Shown: piece after piece, positions 1-5,863 of the stretch
Position numbering within the stretch: the first letter of the stretch is position 1
Layout: each line of letters begins with the position of its first letter
NCBI GenBank assembly: GCA_937894355.1
Contig: CALCRD010000486.1
Span: forward strand, 1 to 8,155
Reading direction: 5' to 3'
DNA: 8,155 nt
Source of the DNA: an uncultured Bacillus sp.
GTDB lineage: Bacteria; Bacillota; Bacilli; Bacillales; Cytobacillaceae
The notes under the pieces: model-generated
The model's database searches: none
Told to the model about the DNA's origin: nothing
What the model saw: the letters and a program-made list of their open reading frames with translations, nothing else
Program-made: the position numbers and the translations under genes

Positions 1-60
1 GCTTGGAGAAATAGGTTCCCCGCTTGGAGAAATAGGTTCCCCGCTTGGAGAAATAGTCCC
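1..60. repeat. 21-bp tandem repeat, about 2.9 copies, cut by the window edge
   Basis: Two identical 21-bp units lie at 1-21 and 22-42, each beginning GCTTGGAGAAATAGG and ending TTCCCC. A third, shortened copy lies at 43-60 and loses bases after AAATAG. An inverted TCCAAGC follows at 70-76, matching the start of the unit in reverse. There are no unique spacers, so this is not a CRISPR array. The period is a multiple of three, so frame 1 reads as a 7-residue repeat (AWRNRFP) with no start codon in view, ending at TAG 106-108. I take it as non-coding. The array probably continues to the left, outside the window. Confidence 0.9.
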
Positions 61-90
61 GCCATTAATTCCAAGCATGCGAAAGTTTTC

Positions 91-121
91 AAAAAAAATA
101 AGCCATAGGCCTATTAACTTA
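91..121 (-). terminator. Possible AU-rich terminator of sda
   Basis: Read on the minus strand, the sda stop codon begins a weak hairpin. TAAG pairs with CTTA, with G-U pairs and a bulge inside, around the palindrome ATAGGCCTAT at 105-114. A run of eight T (plus-strand A at 91-98) follows. The stem is weak, so the T tract is the stronger part of the evidence. Confidence 0.4.
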
Positions 122-259
122 AGATGACACCCTAATTTTATCTGTCAAGAATCGTCTTTTGATTTCCTTTTCAATAAGAAGAATAAAATCGGGGTTTAAT
201 TTAAGTTCTCTGGCTTTAAAATAACATTCAACTAGTAAATGATCAGATAGCTTTTTCAT
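119..259 (-). CDS. sda: Sda, sporulation inhibitor / replication checkpoint protein
   Basis: This 46-residue ORF starts at ATG 257-259 behind a strong Shine-Dalgarno (GGAGGTG, plus 269-275) and stops at TAA 119-121. The protein begins MKKLSDHLLVECYFKA and ends IRVSS. Its length, the LSD-LL start, YFKA at 13-16, L21, F25, the IE-EIKRR segment at 29-36 and the VSS end match B. subtilis Sda as I remember it. In that family, Sda is a small helical hairpin that binds the histidine kinase KinA, and also KinB, and blocks the phosphorelay to Spo0A when replication is blocked. The uncharged C-terminal end is known to promote ClpXP degradation and is kept here. It is divergent from yqeG, and the shared upstream region carries DnaA boxes, in line with known DnaA-dependent sda transcription in B. 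subtilis. Confidence 0.93.
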   Translation of the reverse strand: MKKLSDHLLVECYFKARELKLNPDFILLIEKEIKRRFLTDKIRVSS

Positions 260-283
260 GCCAGCTTACACCTCCGGATTAAT

Positions 284-310
284 TAACTTGTTCTATATAT
301 TAGCAAGTTA
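284..310. repeat. 7-bp inverted repeat in the sda leader
   Basis: TAACTTG (284-290) and CAAGTTA (304-310) are perfect inverted copies around an AT-rich 13-nt centre. The dyad sits just upstream of the sda Shine-Dalgarno and downstream of the candidate promoter. It could be an operator or a 5'-UTR hairpin. TAACTT also recurs at 340-345 and 422-427. Function is unknown. Confidence 0.5.
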
Positions 311-341
311 CATATAATGGTAAGTTCGTTGGTGTAACCTA

Positions 342-370
342 ACTTTATCAAAATCGGCTCCTTAGAACAA
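342..370 (-). promoter_or_regulatory. Candidate sda promoter
   Basis: On the minus strand, TTGTTC (365-370) is followed after 17 bp by TAAAGT (342-347), preceded by TG in extended -10 form. Each hexamer is only moderately close to consensus. A perfect DnaA box lies 8 bp upstream of the -35, which suits an activator-dependent promoter. Predicted RNA would start near 335, giving a leader of about 75 nt that contains the 284-310 dyad. Confidence 0.35.
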
Positions 371-378
371 CCGTTCCT

Positions 379-387
379 TTATCCACA
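379..387 (+). promoter_or_regulatory. DnaA box, perfect consensus
   Basis: The 9-mer TTATCCACA matches the DnaA-box consensus exactly. With the next box it forms an inverted pair (TTATCCAC at 379-386, GTGGATAA at 395-402). Confidence 0.85.
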
Positions 388-393
388 ATCAAC

Positions 394-402
394 AGTGGAT
401 AA
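394..402 (-). promoter_or_regulatory. DnaA box, 8 of 9
   Basis: On the minus strand this reads TTATCCACT, one mismatch from consensus at the last base. It faces the perfect box at 379-387 across 6 bp. Confidence 0.65.
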
Positions 403-457
403 ACTGTGATTAATCTGTTTATAACTTACGAAAGTGCAAATGAATGAATGGGTATAA

Positions 458-466
458 TGTGCATAA
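458..466 (-). promoter_or_regulatory. DnaA box, TTATGCACA type
   Basis: On the minus strand this reads TTATGCACA, which fits the relaxed consensus TTATNCACA. It lies 2 bp from the perfect box at 469-477, in the opposite orientation. Confidence 0.65.
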
Positions 467-468
467 AG

Positions 469-477
469 TTATCCACA
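469..477 (+). promoter_or_regulatory. DnaA box, perfect consensus
   Basis: A second exact TTATCCACA. Two exact and two near-exact boxes within 99 bp are far more than chance would place here. The cluster lies upstream of both sda and the yqeG operon, and DnaA control of sda is established in B. subtilis. Confidence 0.85.
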
Positions 478-630
478 AAGATACAAAAAGCAGATGCTGT
501 CGAAACCTTTTTTGGAAAATTGTTCAAGTTTCTGTGATTTCGCTAAGATTCAACATTTTTCTTTTCATGAATTGCTGTCGTTTGACAAAAAATAAAAAGA
601 TACTAACTATCGGTTTAAATTAGGTTTGTT

Positions 631-659
631 TTGAAAGACGGGGAAAAAAAGGGTATGAT
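631..659 (+). promoter_or_regulatory. Sigma-A-type promoter of the yqeG operon
   Basis: TTGAAA (631-636) and TATGAT (654-659) are separated by exactly 17 bp, and each matches consensus at 5 of 6 bases. The predicted start is near 666, leaving a short leader of about 29 nt before the TTG start at 695. This is the best rightward promoter in the gap. An upstream TTGACA at 582-587 lacks a convincing -10. Confidence 0.7.
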
Positions 660-681
660 GTAATCGGATTAATAGGGATAT

Positions 682-687
682 GAGGTG
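682..687 (+). promoter_or_regulatory. Ribosome binding site that fixes the yqeG start at TTG 695
   Basis: GAGGTG lies 7 nt upstream of TTG 695. It overlaps ATG 680, which has no purine-rich site of its own at proper spacing and would add five residues (MRCNS) absent from the family. The TTG is therefore preferred. Confidence 0.8.
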
Positions 688-694
688 TAATTCA

Positions 695-1210
695 TTGTTA
701 AAGAATTTTCTACCAGATCAACATGTTAAAAGTATATTTGAGATTTCTGCGACCAGTTTGAAGGAAAAAGGCGTCAAGGGAATCATAACAGATTTAGACA
801 ATACGTTAGTCGAGTGGGACCGAGAGCTAGCGACACCTAAGCTTATTGAATGGTTTGAAGAAATGAAAGCTAATGATATCTTAGTAACCATTGTTTCCAA
901 TAATAAAGAATTTCGAGTAAGGGATTTTTCTGTTCCATTAGGTATCCCCTACATTTACCGGGCACGAAAGCCAATGGGATTTGCCTTTAACAAAGCAGCA
1001 CGTCAAATGGGTTTGAAGAAGGACGAAGCGGTAGTTATTGGAGATCAATTAATGACGGATGTACTTGGTGGAAATCGCAGTGGCTTCCATACCATTTTGG
1101 TGGTTCCGGTTGCTAGGACTGACGGTTTCTTTACAAAATTCAACAGACAAGTTGAAAAACAAATATTAAATTGGTTTAGAAAAAAAGGAATGATCCAATG
1201 GGAGGATTAA
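695..1210 (+). CDS. yqeG: YqeG, HAD-superfamily (subfamily IIIA) phosphatase
   Basis: This 171-residue cytoplasmic protein has the full HAD phosphatase motif set. Motif I is DLDNTLV (33-39, nucleophile D33 and acid/base D35), motif II is at S68 in VTIVSNN, the motif III lysine is K92 in ARKPMG, and motif IV is GDQLMTD (116-122). It has no sizeable cap insertion, as expected for class III. The family is related to Gep4-type phosphatidylglycerophosphate phosphatases, but the physiological substrate of YqeG is not something I can state. I place the start at TTG 695 from the Shine-Dalgarno, which gives the length and N-terminus (MLKNFLPD) typical of B. subtilis YqeG. It is the first gene of the operon, 3 nt before yqeH. 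Confidence 0.93.
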   Translation: MLKNFLPDQHVKSIFEISATSLKEKGVKGIITDLDNTLVEWDRELATPKLIEWFEEMKANDILVTIVSNNKEFRVRDFSVPLGIPYIYRARKPMGFAFNKAARQMGLKKDEAVVIGDQLMTDVLGGNRSGFHTILVVPVARTDGFFTKFNRQVEKQILNWFRKKGMIQWED

Positions 1211-1213
1211 GAG

Positions 1214-2317
1214 TTGAGTGAAGAGTATGTTTGTATCGGCTGTGGTGTAAAAATTCAAACAGATAATCCATCTGACCTAGGGTATACGCCCAAATCAGCA
1301 CTAGAAAAAGAGACAATTATTTGTCAGCGTTGTTTTCGCCTGAAAAACTATAACGAGGTTCAGGATGTTTCTTTAACAGATGATGACTTTTTGAAAATCT
1401 TAAATCAAATTGGCCAAAAAGATGCGCTCATCGTTAAAATTGTTGATATTTTCGATTTTAATGGCAGTTGGTTACCAGGATTACATCGGTTTGTAGGAAA
1501 TAATAAAATTTTACTGATTGGGAATAAAGTTGATTTATTGCCGAAGTCAGTGAAACAAGGAAAACTGATTCATTGGATGAAGCAGGAAGCTAAACAGCTT
1601 GGATTAAAGCCTGAGGATGTCTTTTTAGTTAGTGCTTCAAAGGGTCAATTCATTCATGAAGCAGTTGCTGCAATTGAAAAGTATCGCCATGGTAAAGATG
1701 TCTTTGTGGTAGGCTGTACAAATGTGGGGAAATCGACGTTCATTAACCGAGTAATAAAAGAGTTTTCTGGTGGCGAAGATGTGATTACTACCTCTCATTT
1801 TCCAGGTACAACTTTAGATATTATTGAAATACCTTTGTCAGATGGGAAAGCACTGATTGACACTCCTGGGATTATTAATCATCACCAGATGGCCCATTTT
1901 GTAGATAAACGGGACCTAAAATACATCACCCCCAAAAAAGAAATAAAGCCGAAAATCTATCAACTAAATGAAGGACAAGCCTTGTTCTTTGGCGGTCTTG
2001 CACGGTTTGATTATATTACTGGTGGACGACGTTCCTTTACCTGTTATATTTCTAATGAGTTAACAATTCATCGTACGAAAATCGATAAGGCTGATGAGCT
2101 TTATCAAAACCACGTAGGGGAATTGCTGGCACCGCCTAGAAAAGATCAATTAGATGAATTTCCTGAACTTGTTCGTCACGAATTTAACATAAAAGAAGCG
2201 AAAACTGATATTGTCTTTTCAGGACTTGGTTGGATTACAGTGAATGACGCTGGTGCCAAGATTGCTGCGTATGTACCAAAGGGAGTACAAGTAATGCTAA
2301 GGAAATCTCTAATATAG
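1214..2317 (+). CDS. yqeH: YqeH, circularly permuted GTPase for 30S ribosome assembly
   Basis: This 367-residue protein has an N-terminal zinc-finger-like pair (C7/C10 and C37/C40). The GTPase motifs follow in permuted order: G4 NKVD (104-107), G5 SAS (140-142), G1 GCTNVGKS (167-174), a G2-region PGTT (197-200) and G3 DTPG (216-219). A C-terminal domain with likely RNA- or ribosome-binding function occupies about 240-367. In B. subtilis, YqeH is needed for normal 30S subunit and 16S rRNA maturation. It starts at TTG 1214 behind GGGAGG (1200-1205, 8-nt spacing), which lies inside the end of yqeG, so the two are probably co-translated. Length matches the family. Confidence 0.96.
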   Translation: MSEEYVCIGCGVKIQTDNPSDLGYTPKSALEKETIICQRCFRLKNYNEVQDVSLTDDDFLKILNQIGQKDALIVKIVDIFDFNGSWLPGLHRFVGNNKILLIGNKVDLLPKSVKQGKLIHWMKQEAKQLGLKPEDVFLVSASKGQFIHEAVAAIEKYRHGKDVFVVGCTNVGKSTFINRVIKEFSGGEDVITTSHFPGTTLDIIEIPLSDGKALIDTPGIINHHQMAHFVDKRDLKYITPKKEIKPKIYQLNEGQALFFGGLARFDYITGGRRSFTCYISNELTIHRTKIDKADELYQNHVGELLAPPRKDQLDEFPELVRHEFNIKEAKTDIVFSGLGWITVNDAGAKIAAYVPKGVQVMLRKSLI

Positions 2318-2350
2318 AAAAAGAGTAATGTAGTACAAGGGGAGAAGACA

Positions 2351-3190
2351 GTGAAAAAATTGTTCGCAGTAATCGGTGACCCAATTGCTCATTCAATGTC
2401 ACCGCTGATGCATAATGATCTGTTTCAACACTATTCGATTGATGCTCACTATTTACCGTTTCATATAAAAAAAGAGTCTTTGCAGGATGCCGTGAAGGGC
2501 TTAAAGACTCTAGGGGTTAGTGGCTTCAATGTTACAGTTCCACACAAAGTGGATGTTATGGGTTTATTAGATCAAATTGATCCTTTAGCCAAAGCAATTG
2601 GTGCTGTAAATACAGTGGTTAATGTTGATGGAAAGCTAATAGGCTACAATACGGATGGAAATGGCTATGTAAGAGGATTAACAGAACGTCTTGATAATCT
2701 TCAAGAGAAGTCAGTGCTAATCATAGGTGCTGGTGGAGCGGCACGGGCAATTTTCTATTCCTTGGCCCATGCTGGGGTAAAAAAACTCGATATTGTAAAT
2801 CGGACGATTGATAAAGCCCAGAAGCTTATTGATGAGTGTCCTTACGATATTGCTTCAACCGTTTATGAAAAAAAACAAGCTGAGGCAATACTAGCAAATT
2901 ATGATGTCATTATTCAGACGACATCAATTGGCATGTCTCCAAACATTGAGGTTACACCATTAAACGTTGCTAACTTAAAAGTAGGAGCCTTTGTAAGTGA
3001 CATTATCTACAATCCGTTTGAAACGCTCCTTTTAAAAGAAGCAAAGGAACAAGGTGCCCAGACGCAAAATGGACTAGATATGTTTGCTTTTCAAGGTGCG
3101 TTAGCATTTGAAATATGGACAGGAATTTTCCCTGATACCGATCGAATGAAGAATATTGTAAAAAGACAATTAGGAGGAACAGAATGTTAA
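2351..3190 (+). CDS. aroE: Shikimate dehydrogenase (NADP+)
   Basis: AroE reduces 3-dehydroshikimate to shikimate with NADPH, the fourth step of the shikimate pathway to chorismate. The 279-residue protein shows the shikimate-binding SMSPLMHN (S15, S17), the catalytic lysine K66 in NVTVPHK and aspartate D102 in GYNTDG. The dinucleotide loop is GAGGAAR (126-132). NRT (150-152) is the usual mark of NADP preference. The start is GTG 2351 with AGGGGAG at 2338-2344. A 33-nt gap separates it from yqeH and holds no terminator. The last 7 nt overlap the next gene. Full length and intact. Confidence 0.97.
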   Translation: MKKLFAVIGDPIAHSMSPLMHNDLFQHYSIDAHYLPFHIKKESLQDAVKGLKTLGVSGFNVTVPHKVDVMGLLDQIDPLAKAIGAVNTVVNVDGKLIGYNTDGNGYVRGLTERLDNLQEKSVLIIGAGGAARAIFYSLAHAGVKKLDIVNRTIDKAQKLIDECPYDIASTVYEKKQAEAILANYDVIIQTTSIGMSPNIEVTPLNVANLKVGAFVSDIIYNPFETLLLKEAKEQGAQTQNGLDMFAFQGALAFEIWTGIFPDTDRMKNIVKRQLGGTEC

Positions 3191-3474
3191 CAAGTAAACA
3201 AAAGCGGTTTTTGAAGTCAAAAGCCCATCATTTAACACCAATATTCCAAGTAGGAAAAGGTGGTATAAATGAAAATATGATTAATCAAATTTCCGAAGCC
3301 CTTGAAGCAAGAGAATTGATGAAAATCAGTATTCTGCAAAACTGTGAAGAAGATAAAGAGGATGTAGCACAAAAACTAGCAAAAGGCAGCCGTTCCGAGC
3401 TTGTTCAGCTCATTGGGAAAACGGTCGTTTTATACAAGGAATCAAAAGAAAATAAACAAATCGTATTGCCATAG
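3184..3474 (+). CDS. yqeI: YqeI/YhbY, CRS1-YhbY domain RNA-binding protein
   Basis: This 96-residue protein is essentially a single CRS1-YhbY (CRM) domain, an RNA-binding fold found in bacterial ribosome-assembly factors and plant intron-splicing proteins. The signature GKGG loop is at 24-27, after a basic N-terminus (KQKRFLKSKAHHL). The bacterial members associate with pre-50S particles. It starts at ATG 3184 behind a perfect AGGAGG (3172-3177) inside aroE and overlaps aroE by 7 nt. The position between aroE and nadD is the same as in B. subtilis. Confidence 0.95.
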   Translation: MLTSKQKRFLKSKAHHLTPIFQVGKGGINENMINQISEALEARELMKISILQNCEEDKEDVAQKLAKGSRSELVQLIGKTVVLYKESKENKQIVLP

Positions 3475-3492
3475 CAGCGGGGAGGGCTGGTT

Positions 3493-4062
3493 TTGAAAAA
3501 AATCGGCATACTCGGAGGAACCTTTGATCCTCCTCATAATGGTCATTTACTCATTGCGAACGAAGTATTAGAAGCCTTACAGCTTGATGAAGTATGGTTT
3601 ATGCCAAATTCTGTGCCACCACACAAGCTTAAGTCCGAGGGAGCCAGTACGGAAGATCGCGTAAAGATGTTAGAATTAGCCATTGATGGTAGACCAAATT
3701 TTATTATCGAAAAGATTGAACTTGAACGTCCAGGCCCTTCTTATACCTACGATACAATCAAGCTCTTAAAGGATAAATATCCTAAGAAGGATTTTTATTT
3801 TATTATCGGAGCAGATATGATTGAGTACTTACCAAAATGGAATAATATTGATAAACTAGTTAATCTGATTACCTTTGTCGGCGTTAATCGCCCTGACTAT
3901 CATCAGAAAACAGCTTATCCGATTATTAATGTCACTATTCCAGAGATGGGGGTATCCTCAAAATTGGTCCGCAATCGGATTACGGAGGGTAGAACTATTC
4001 GTTATTTGGTTCCGGAGCCTGTTCGAGAATATATTGAGGAGAATATGCTTTATGGATCGTGA
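3493..4062 (+). CDS. nadD: Nicotinate-nucleotide adenylyltransferase
   Basis: NadD transfers AMP from ATP to nicotinate mononucleotide, giving deamido-NAD+ in NAD synthesis. The 189-residue protein carries the nucleotidyltransferase signature GGTFDPPHNGH (8-18, with the (H/T)xGH-type motif at 15-18), the FIIGADMIEYLPKW segment typical of NadD, and the C-terminal SSKLVR (155-160) that corresponds to the family's ISSTxIR motif. It starts at TTG 3493 behind GGGGAGG (3479-3485, 7-nt spacing). The ATG-free N-terminus MKKIGILGG matches homologues, so TTG is well supported. Its last 11 nt overlap yqeK. Confidence 0.97.
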   Translation: MKKIGILGGTFDPPHNGHLLIANEVLEALQLDEVWFMPNSVPPHKLKSEGASTEDRVKMLELAIDGRPNFIIEKIELERPGPSYTYDTIKLLKDKYPKKDFYFIIGADMIEYLPKWNNIDKLVNLITFVGVNRPDYHQKTAYPIINVTIPEMGVSSKLVRNRITEGRTIRYLVPEPVREYIEENMLYGS

Positions 4063-4615
4063 AACGGCATTAAAGATAGTAAAGAGCCAACTAACGGAAC
4101 ATCGCTATCAACATACTCTGGGTGTTATGGAGACCGCCATTGAGCTTGCAAACAGGTATGGAGCGGATCCAAATAAGGCTATGCTTGCGGCAATTTTTCA
4201 TGACTATGCAAAATTTCGTCCAAAAGCTGAAATGAAGCAGATTATGATTGAGCAAGAGATGGATCCGTTGTTGCTTCAATTTAATGGTGAGCTATGGCAT
4301 GCTCCAGTGGGTGCCTATTTAGTCAATGTGGAAGCTGGGATTACCGATGAAGAGATCTTAGCGGCAATTCGCTATCATACCTCTGGTAGACCAGAAATGA
4401 CCATTCTTGATAAAATTATTTATTTAGCAGATTATATTGAGCCAGGTAGACATTTTCCAGGTGTTGAAGAAGTAAGGGATTTAGCCAAGGAAAATTTAAA
4501 CGGTGCTTTGATACAAGCAATGAAAAATACCATTGTTTTTTTGCTAAAAAAAAATCAACCTGTTTTTCCAGATACGTTTGTTACCTATAATTATCTCATA
4601 AGTGAGGGGAATTGA
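4052..4615 (+). CDS. yqeK: YqeK, HD-domain hydrolase (probable symmetric Ap4A hydrolase)
   Basis: This 187-residue HD-superfamily protein has metal-site residues H21, H50-D51 (IFHDYAKF), H83 (LWHAPVG), H109 (RYHTSGR) and D127 (LADYIEP). YqeK-family proteins have been shown to cleave diadenosine tetraphosphate symmetrically to ADP, which suggests a role in clearing this stress-linked nucleotide. The reading frame is open 59 codons further upstream (to 3875), but that part lies wholly within nadD and has no resemblance to the family. ATG 4052, behind GAGGAG (4035-4040), gives the normal length and N-terminus. It overlaps nadD by 11 nt. Confidence 0.94.
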   Translation: MDRETALKIVKSQLTEHRYQHTLGVMETAIELANRYGADPNKAMLAAIFHDYAKFRPKAEMKQIMIEQEMDPLLLQFNGELWHAPVGAYLVNVEAGITDEEILAAIRYHTSGRPEMTILDKIIYLADYIEPGRHFPGVEEVRDLAKENLNGALIQAMKNTIVFLLKKNQPVFPDTFVTYNYLISEGN

Positions 4616-4619
4616 TTTC

Positions 4620-4976
4620 ATGACAGAAAAAAGCTTATTGCACACCGTTGTAAAAGCAGCTGATGATAAAAGAGCTGAGGATATTGTAGTACTCAATATG
4701 GAGGGCATTTCTTTAATTGCCGATTATTTTATTATTTGCCACGGGAATTCTGATAAACAAGTTCAGGCGATTGCTCGTGAAATAAAAGATAAAGTCGATG
4801 AATTACAGACTCCGGTAAAGAGAATTGAAGGATTTGATGAAGGGAAATGGGTATTGGTCGATTTGGGTGATGTTGTTGTCCATATTTTCCATCGTGATGA
4901 GCGTAGCTATTATAAGCTCGAACGTCTTTGGGGCGATGCCAAGATTGAACATGTACTCGATGAATCTAATCAATGA
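4620..4976 (+). CDS. rsfS: RsfS (YqeL), ribosome silencing factor
   Basis: RsfS binds ribosomal protein uL14 on the 50S subunit and blocks joining with the 30S, lowering translation in stationary phase or starvation. The 118-residue protein has the family landmarks: DDKRAEDIVVL (15-25), DYFIICHGNSDKQV (35-48) and DLGDVVVHIFH (81-91) followed by the YYKLERLWGDA segment. I choose ATG 4620, with GAGGGG at 4604-4609. An in-frame GTG at 4602 would add six residues and overlap that site. It is 4 nt after yqeK and overlaps yqeM by an ATGA. Confidence 0.95.
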   Translation: MTEKSLLHTVVKAADDKRAEDIVVLNMEGISLIADYFIICHGNSDKQVQAIAREIKDKVDELQTPVKRIEGFDEGKWVLVDLGDVVVHIFHRDERSYYKLERLWGDAKIEHVLDESNQ

Positions 4977-5722
4977 GCTATAACCGTTTCGCCTATGTTT
5001 ACGACCAACTAATGATAGATACGCCTTACGATCAATGGGTTGAAAAGGTGGTTCGTCAAGCTGAAAAATATCAAGTTCAAGCTAAAACCATTTTGGATGT
5101 AGCCTGTGGGACTGGTGAGTTGTCAGTTTGGTTAGCTGAAGCGGAATTTCAAGTAACAGGGGTTGACCTCTCAGAAGACATGCTTGCCGTTGCTGATGCT
5201 AAGGCTGTTGAAAGAGGTCTTCATGTTCAGTTTTTTCAGGCCAACATGACTGAAATGGAAGGTTTTGGAGCCTTTGATTTGATCACGATTTTTTGTGATT
5301 CATTGAACTATCTTCAAACAGAAGCTGAGTTTGTCCAGACTTTTCAGCGTGTATTTGATATGTTACAACCGAACGGATTGTTTATTTTTGATGTTCATTC
5401 TCTCTTTAAAATCAATCAGATTTTCAAAAATCAAACCTTTGCCATTAATGATGAAGAGGTTTCTTATATTTGGCAATGTTTCGAAGGTGAATGGCCAAAT
5501 AGTGTTGAACATGATTTGAGTTTTTTTGTGCTAGATGAGCAATCAAAGAAATATGACCGATTTGACGAGCTACATTTTCAGCGTACATTCTCGAATAGTC
5601 AATATGAACAATGGTTAATTGAAGCAGGTTTTGAACTATTAGAAGTCACTGCTGATTTTACCGCAGATCAACCCCAAGAGGATTCCGAAAGAATCTTTTT
5701 CACAGCCAGAAAACGAAAATAA
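4973..5722 (+). CDS. yqeM: YqeM, class I SAM-dependent methyltransferase
   Basis: This 249-residue protein has a Rossmann-type methyltransferase domain. Motif I is ILDVACGTGELS (40-51), the ribose-binding acid is D65 in VTGVDLS, and DLITIFCDSLNYL follows as the motif IV region. The C-terminal half has the mixed fold usual for the family. The substrate is unknown, and the operon context (rsfS, yqeH, yqeI) only hints at translation. Its ATG overlaps the rsfS stop as ATGA, and I see no Shine-Dalgarno upstream, so translation probably depends on coupling to rsfS. It is the last gene of the operon, and a terminator begins 27 nt after the stop. Confidence 0.9.
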   Translation: MSYNRFAYVYDQLMIDTPYDQWVEKVVRQAEKYQVQAKTILDVACGTGELSVWLAEAEFQVTGVDLSEDMLAVADAKAVERGLHVQFFQANMTEMEGFGAFDLITIFCDSLNYLQTEAEFVQTFQRVFDMLQPNGLFIFDVHSLFKINQIFKNQTFAINDEEVSYIWQCFEGEWPNSVEHDLSFFVLDEQSKKYDRFDELHFQRTFSNSQYEQWLIEAGFELLEVTADFTADQPQEDSERIFFTARKRK

Positions 5723-5748
5723 TTAAGACTGAGTTAATTGTGCCAGAA

Positions 5749-5774
5749 AAAAAGCCATCCACGGATGGCTTTTT
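5749..5774. terminator. Bidirectional rho-independent terminator between yqeM and comER
   Basis: AAAAAGCCATC (5749-5759) and GATGGCTTTTT (5764-5774) form an 11-bp stem with a CACG loop. The T run ends the yqeM transcript. On the minus strand the stem is followed by a run of seven T, so it should also end the comER transcript, whose stop codon lies 90 nt away. The remaining 5775-5863 holds nothing I recognise. Confidence 0.9.
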
Positions 5775-5863
5775 CTTTCTTTGATAAAAAGTATGTCTAA
5801 GCCCGTCACATCTTCTCTAAAAAAAATAATTATAAGCAGGATTTTGTGTAGAAACAAAGAATG

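Larger units (their letters stand above)
260..694. other. Divergent regulatory region between sda and the yqeG operon
   Basis: This 435-bp stretch has no gene I can support on either strand. From left to right it holds the sda ribosome binding site (269-275), a 7-bp dyad in the sda leader (284-310), a candidate sda promoter (342-370), four DnaA boxes (379-477), a lone TGTCGAA heptamer (498-504), an unpaired TTGACA (582-587), the yqeG-operon promoter (631-659) and the yqeG ribosome binding site (682-687). Positions 505-580 hold nothing else I recognise. Confidence 0.8.

Noticed and set aside
1..60. CRISPR array
   Set aside because: The copies are directly adjacent with no unique spacers, and the unit is too short.
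1..108. Open frame reading AWRNRFP heptads
   Set aside because: No start codon or ribosome binding site is in view, and the frame is open only because the 21-bp period is a multiple of three.
404..424. Two further DnaA-like 9-mers (405-413 and 416-424, minus strand)
   Set aside because: Each has two mismatches from the consensus, so they are too weak to list as boxes.
453..458. Perfect TATAAT as a rightward promoter
   Set aside because: No -35 hexamer lies at 16-18 bp upstream, and it abuts DnaA boxes. A similar lone TATAAT at 313-318 was rejected for the same reason.
680..694. ATG 680 as the yqeG start
   Set aside because: It overlaps the GAGGTG site that serves TTG 695 and would add residues not seen in the family.
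718..900. 60-codon minus-strand ORF opposite yqeG
   Set aside because: It is a shadow of the HAD phosphatase coding sequence with no recognisable features.
3875..4051. 59-codon upstream extension of yqeK
   Set aside because: It lies entirely inside nadD in another frame, has no family resemblance, and ATG 4052 gives the normal YqeK length.
4602..4619. GTG 4602 as the rsfS start
   Set aside because: It overlaps the likely Shine-Dalgarno (4604-4609) and the end of yqeK. ATG 4620 matches homologues.
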